Made by a program: the position numbers and the translations under genes
Notes under the pieces: generated by a model
What the model saw: only the letters and a program-made list of their open reading frames with translations
What the model was told of the DNA's origin: nothing
The model's database searches: none
DNA from: Hemicentrotus pulcherrimus
Lineage: Eukaryota > Echinodermata > Echinoidea > Camarodonta > Strongylocentrotidae
NCBI GenBank assembly: GCA_003118195.1
Contig: BEXV01000263.1
Span: 267,348-287,197, forward strand
Direction: 5' to 3'
Length of the DNA: 19,850 nt
Shown: positions 19,698 through 19,850 of the stretch, piece after piece
Numbering within the stretch: the first letter of the stretch is position 1
How the letters are laid out: each line of letters opens with the position of its first letter

Positions 19698-19850
19698 ATG
19701 TTAAAAAACTTATTTGTTCAATTGAGAGATCTTATTTTGTAGAATTAAAGGAGCTACACAAAGAAAATTCACTAAAAACTGATAATTAGAACAAATTACA
19801 TATGGATGGAAAGATTTTCTCTTGAAAAACACGAATAATTTGCTGAGAAA
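19698..19850. other. LINE tail and non-coding end of window
   Basis: It continues with LINE C-terminal-like KNLFVQL sense after the stop, then AT-rich sequence. No other feature is seen. Confidence 0.4.

Noticed and set aside
1..19850. CRISPR array, phage or bacterial operon
   Set aside because: There are no regularly spaced direct repeats and no dense same-strand genes. Spliced exons and LINEs show a eukaryotic nuclear genome.

Overview
This is a stretch of an AT-rich, intron-containing animal nuclear genome. The style of the repeats suggests a marine invertebrate deuterostome, most like an echinoderm: dispersed foldback elements, a decayed CXC-type orphan gene family, and repeated ATAGGCCTA and ACATGTA words. 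The exact lineage is inference. No bacterial, organellar or viral gene organisation is visible.

The one intact gene is on the minus strand at 10549-18651. It is a five-exon alpha-methylacyl-CoA racemase (AMACR). Splicing the five exons at GT/AG sites gives one uninterrupted frame of 1155 nt (384 residues plus stop), within two residues of the vertebrate enzyme. The catalytic His, Asp and Glu of the CaiB/BaiF CoA-transferase family are all in place. The enzyme interconverts 2R and 2S alpha-methyl-branched acyl-CoAs, which prepares bile-acid intermediates and pristanoyl-CoA for peroxisomal beta-oxidation. The protein ends in Pro-Lys-Leu, a plausible non-canonical peroxisomal signal.

The left third (1-7600) is a repeat graveyard. 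An inverted pair of about 470 bp (1-475 and 6190-6645) brackets a decayed plus-strand CXC-type gene (about 1005-3339), a small degenerate tandem repeat, and two LINE relics. A 730-bp segment occurs twice with no difference seen (5050-5779 and 6783-7512). The first copy stops exactly at an N, which points to a mis-joined assembly or a very recent duplication.

The stretch 7600-10160 is non-coding. It ends in an array of divergent monomers rich in TGACCT boxes, and a 273-bp TA-flanked MITE has inserted into that array. The array lies just beyond the 3' end of AMACR.

Intron 1 of AMACR (14497-18401) holds a previously unnamed-looking 2.47-kb DNA transposon with perfect 18-bp terminal inverted repeats, a 4-bp TCAT target duplication and seven subterminal copies of a TGACGTACGGGAC-like 13-mer. 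A TTAA-flanked, Kolobok- or piggyBac-style MITE sits inside it. Upstream of AMACR (18652-19448) no gene is seen. A 3'-terminal LINE reverse-transcriptase fragment lies at 19449-19697. Single Ns at 3376, 5780 and 12725 mark unresolved assembly positions.
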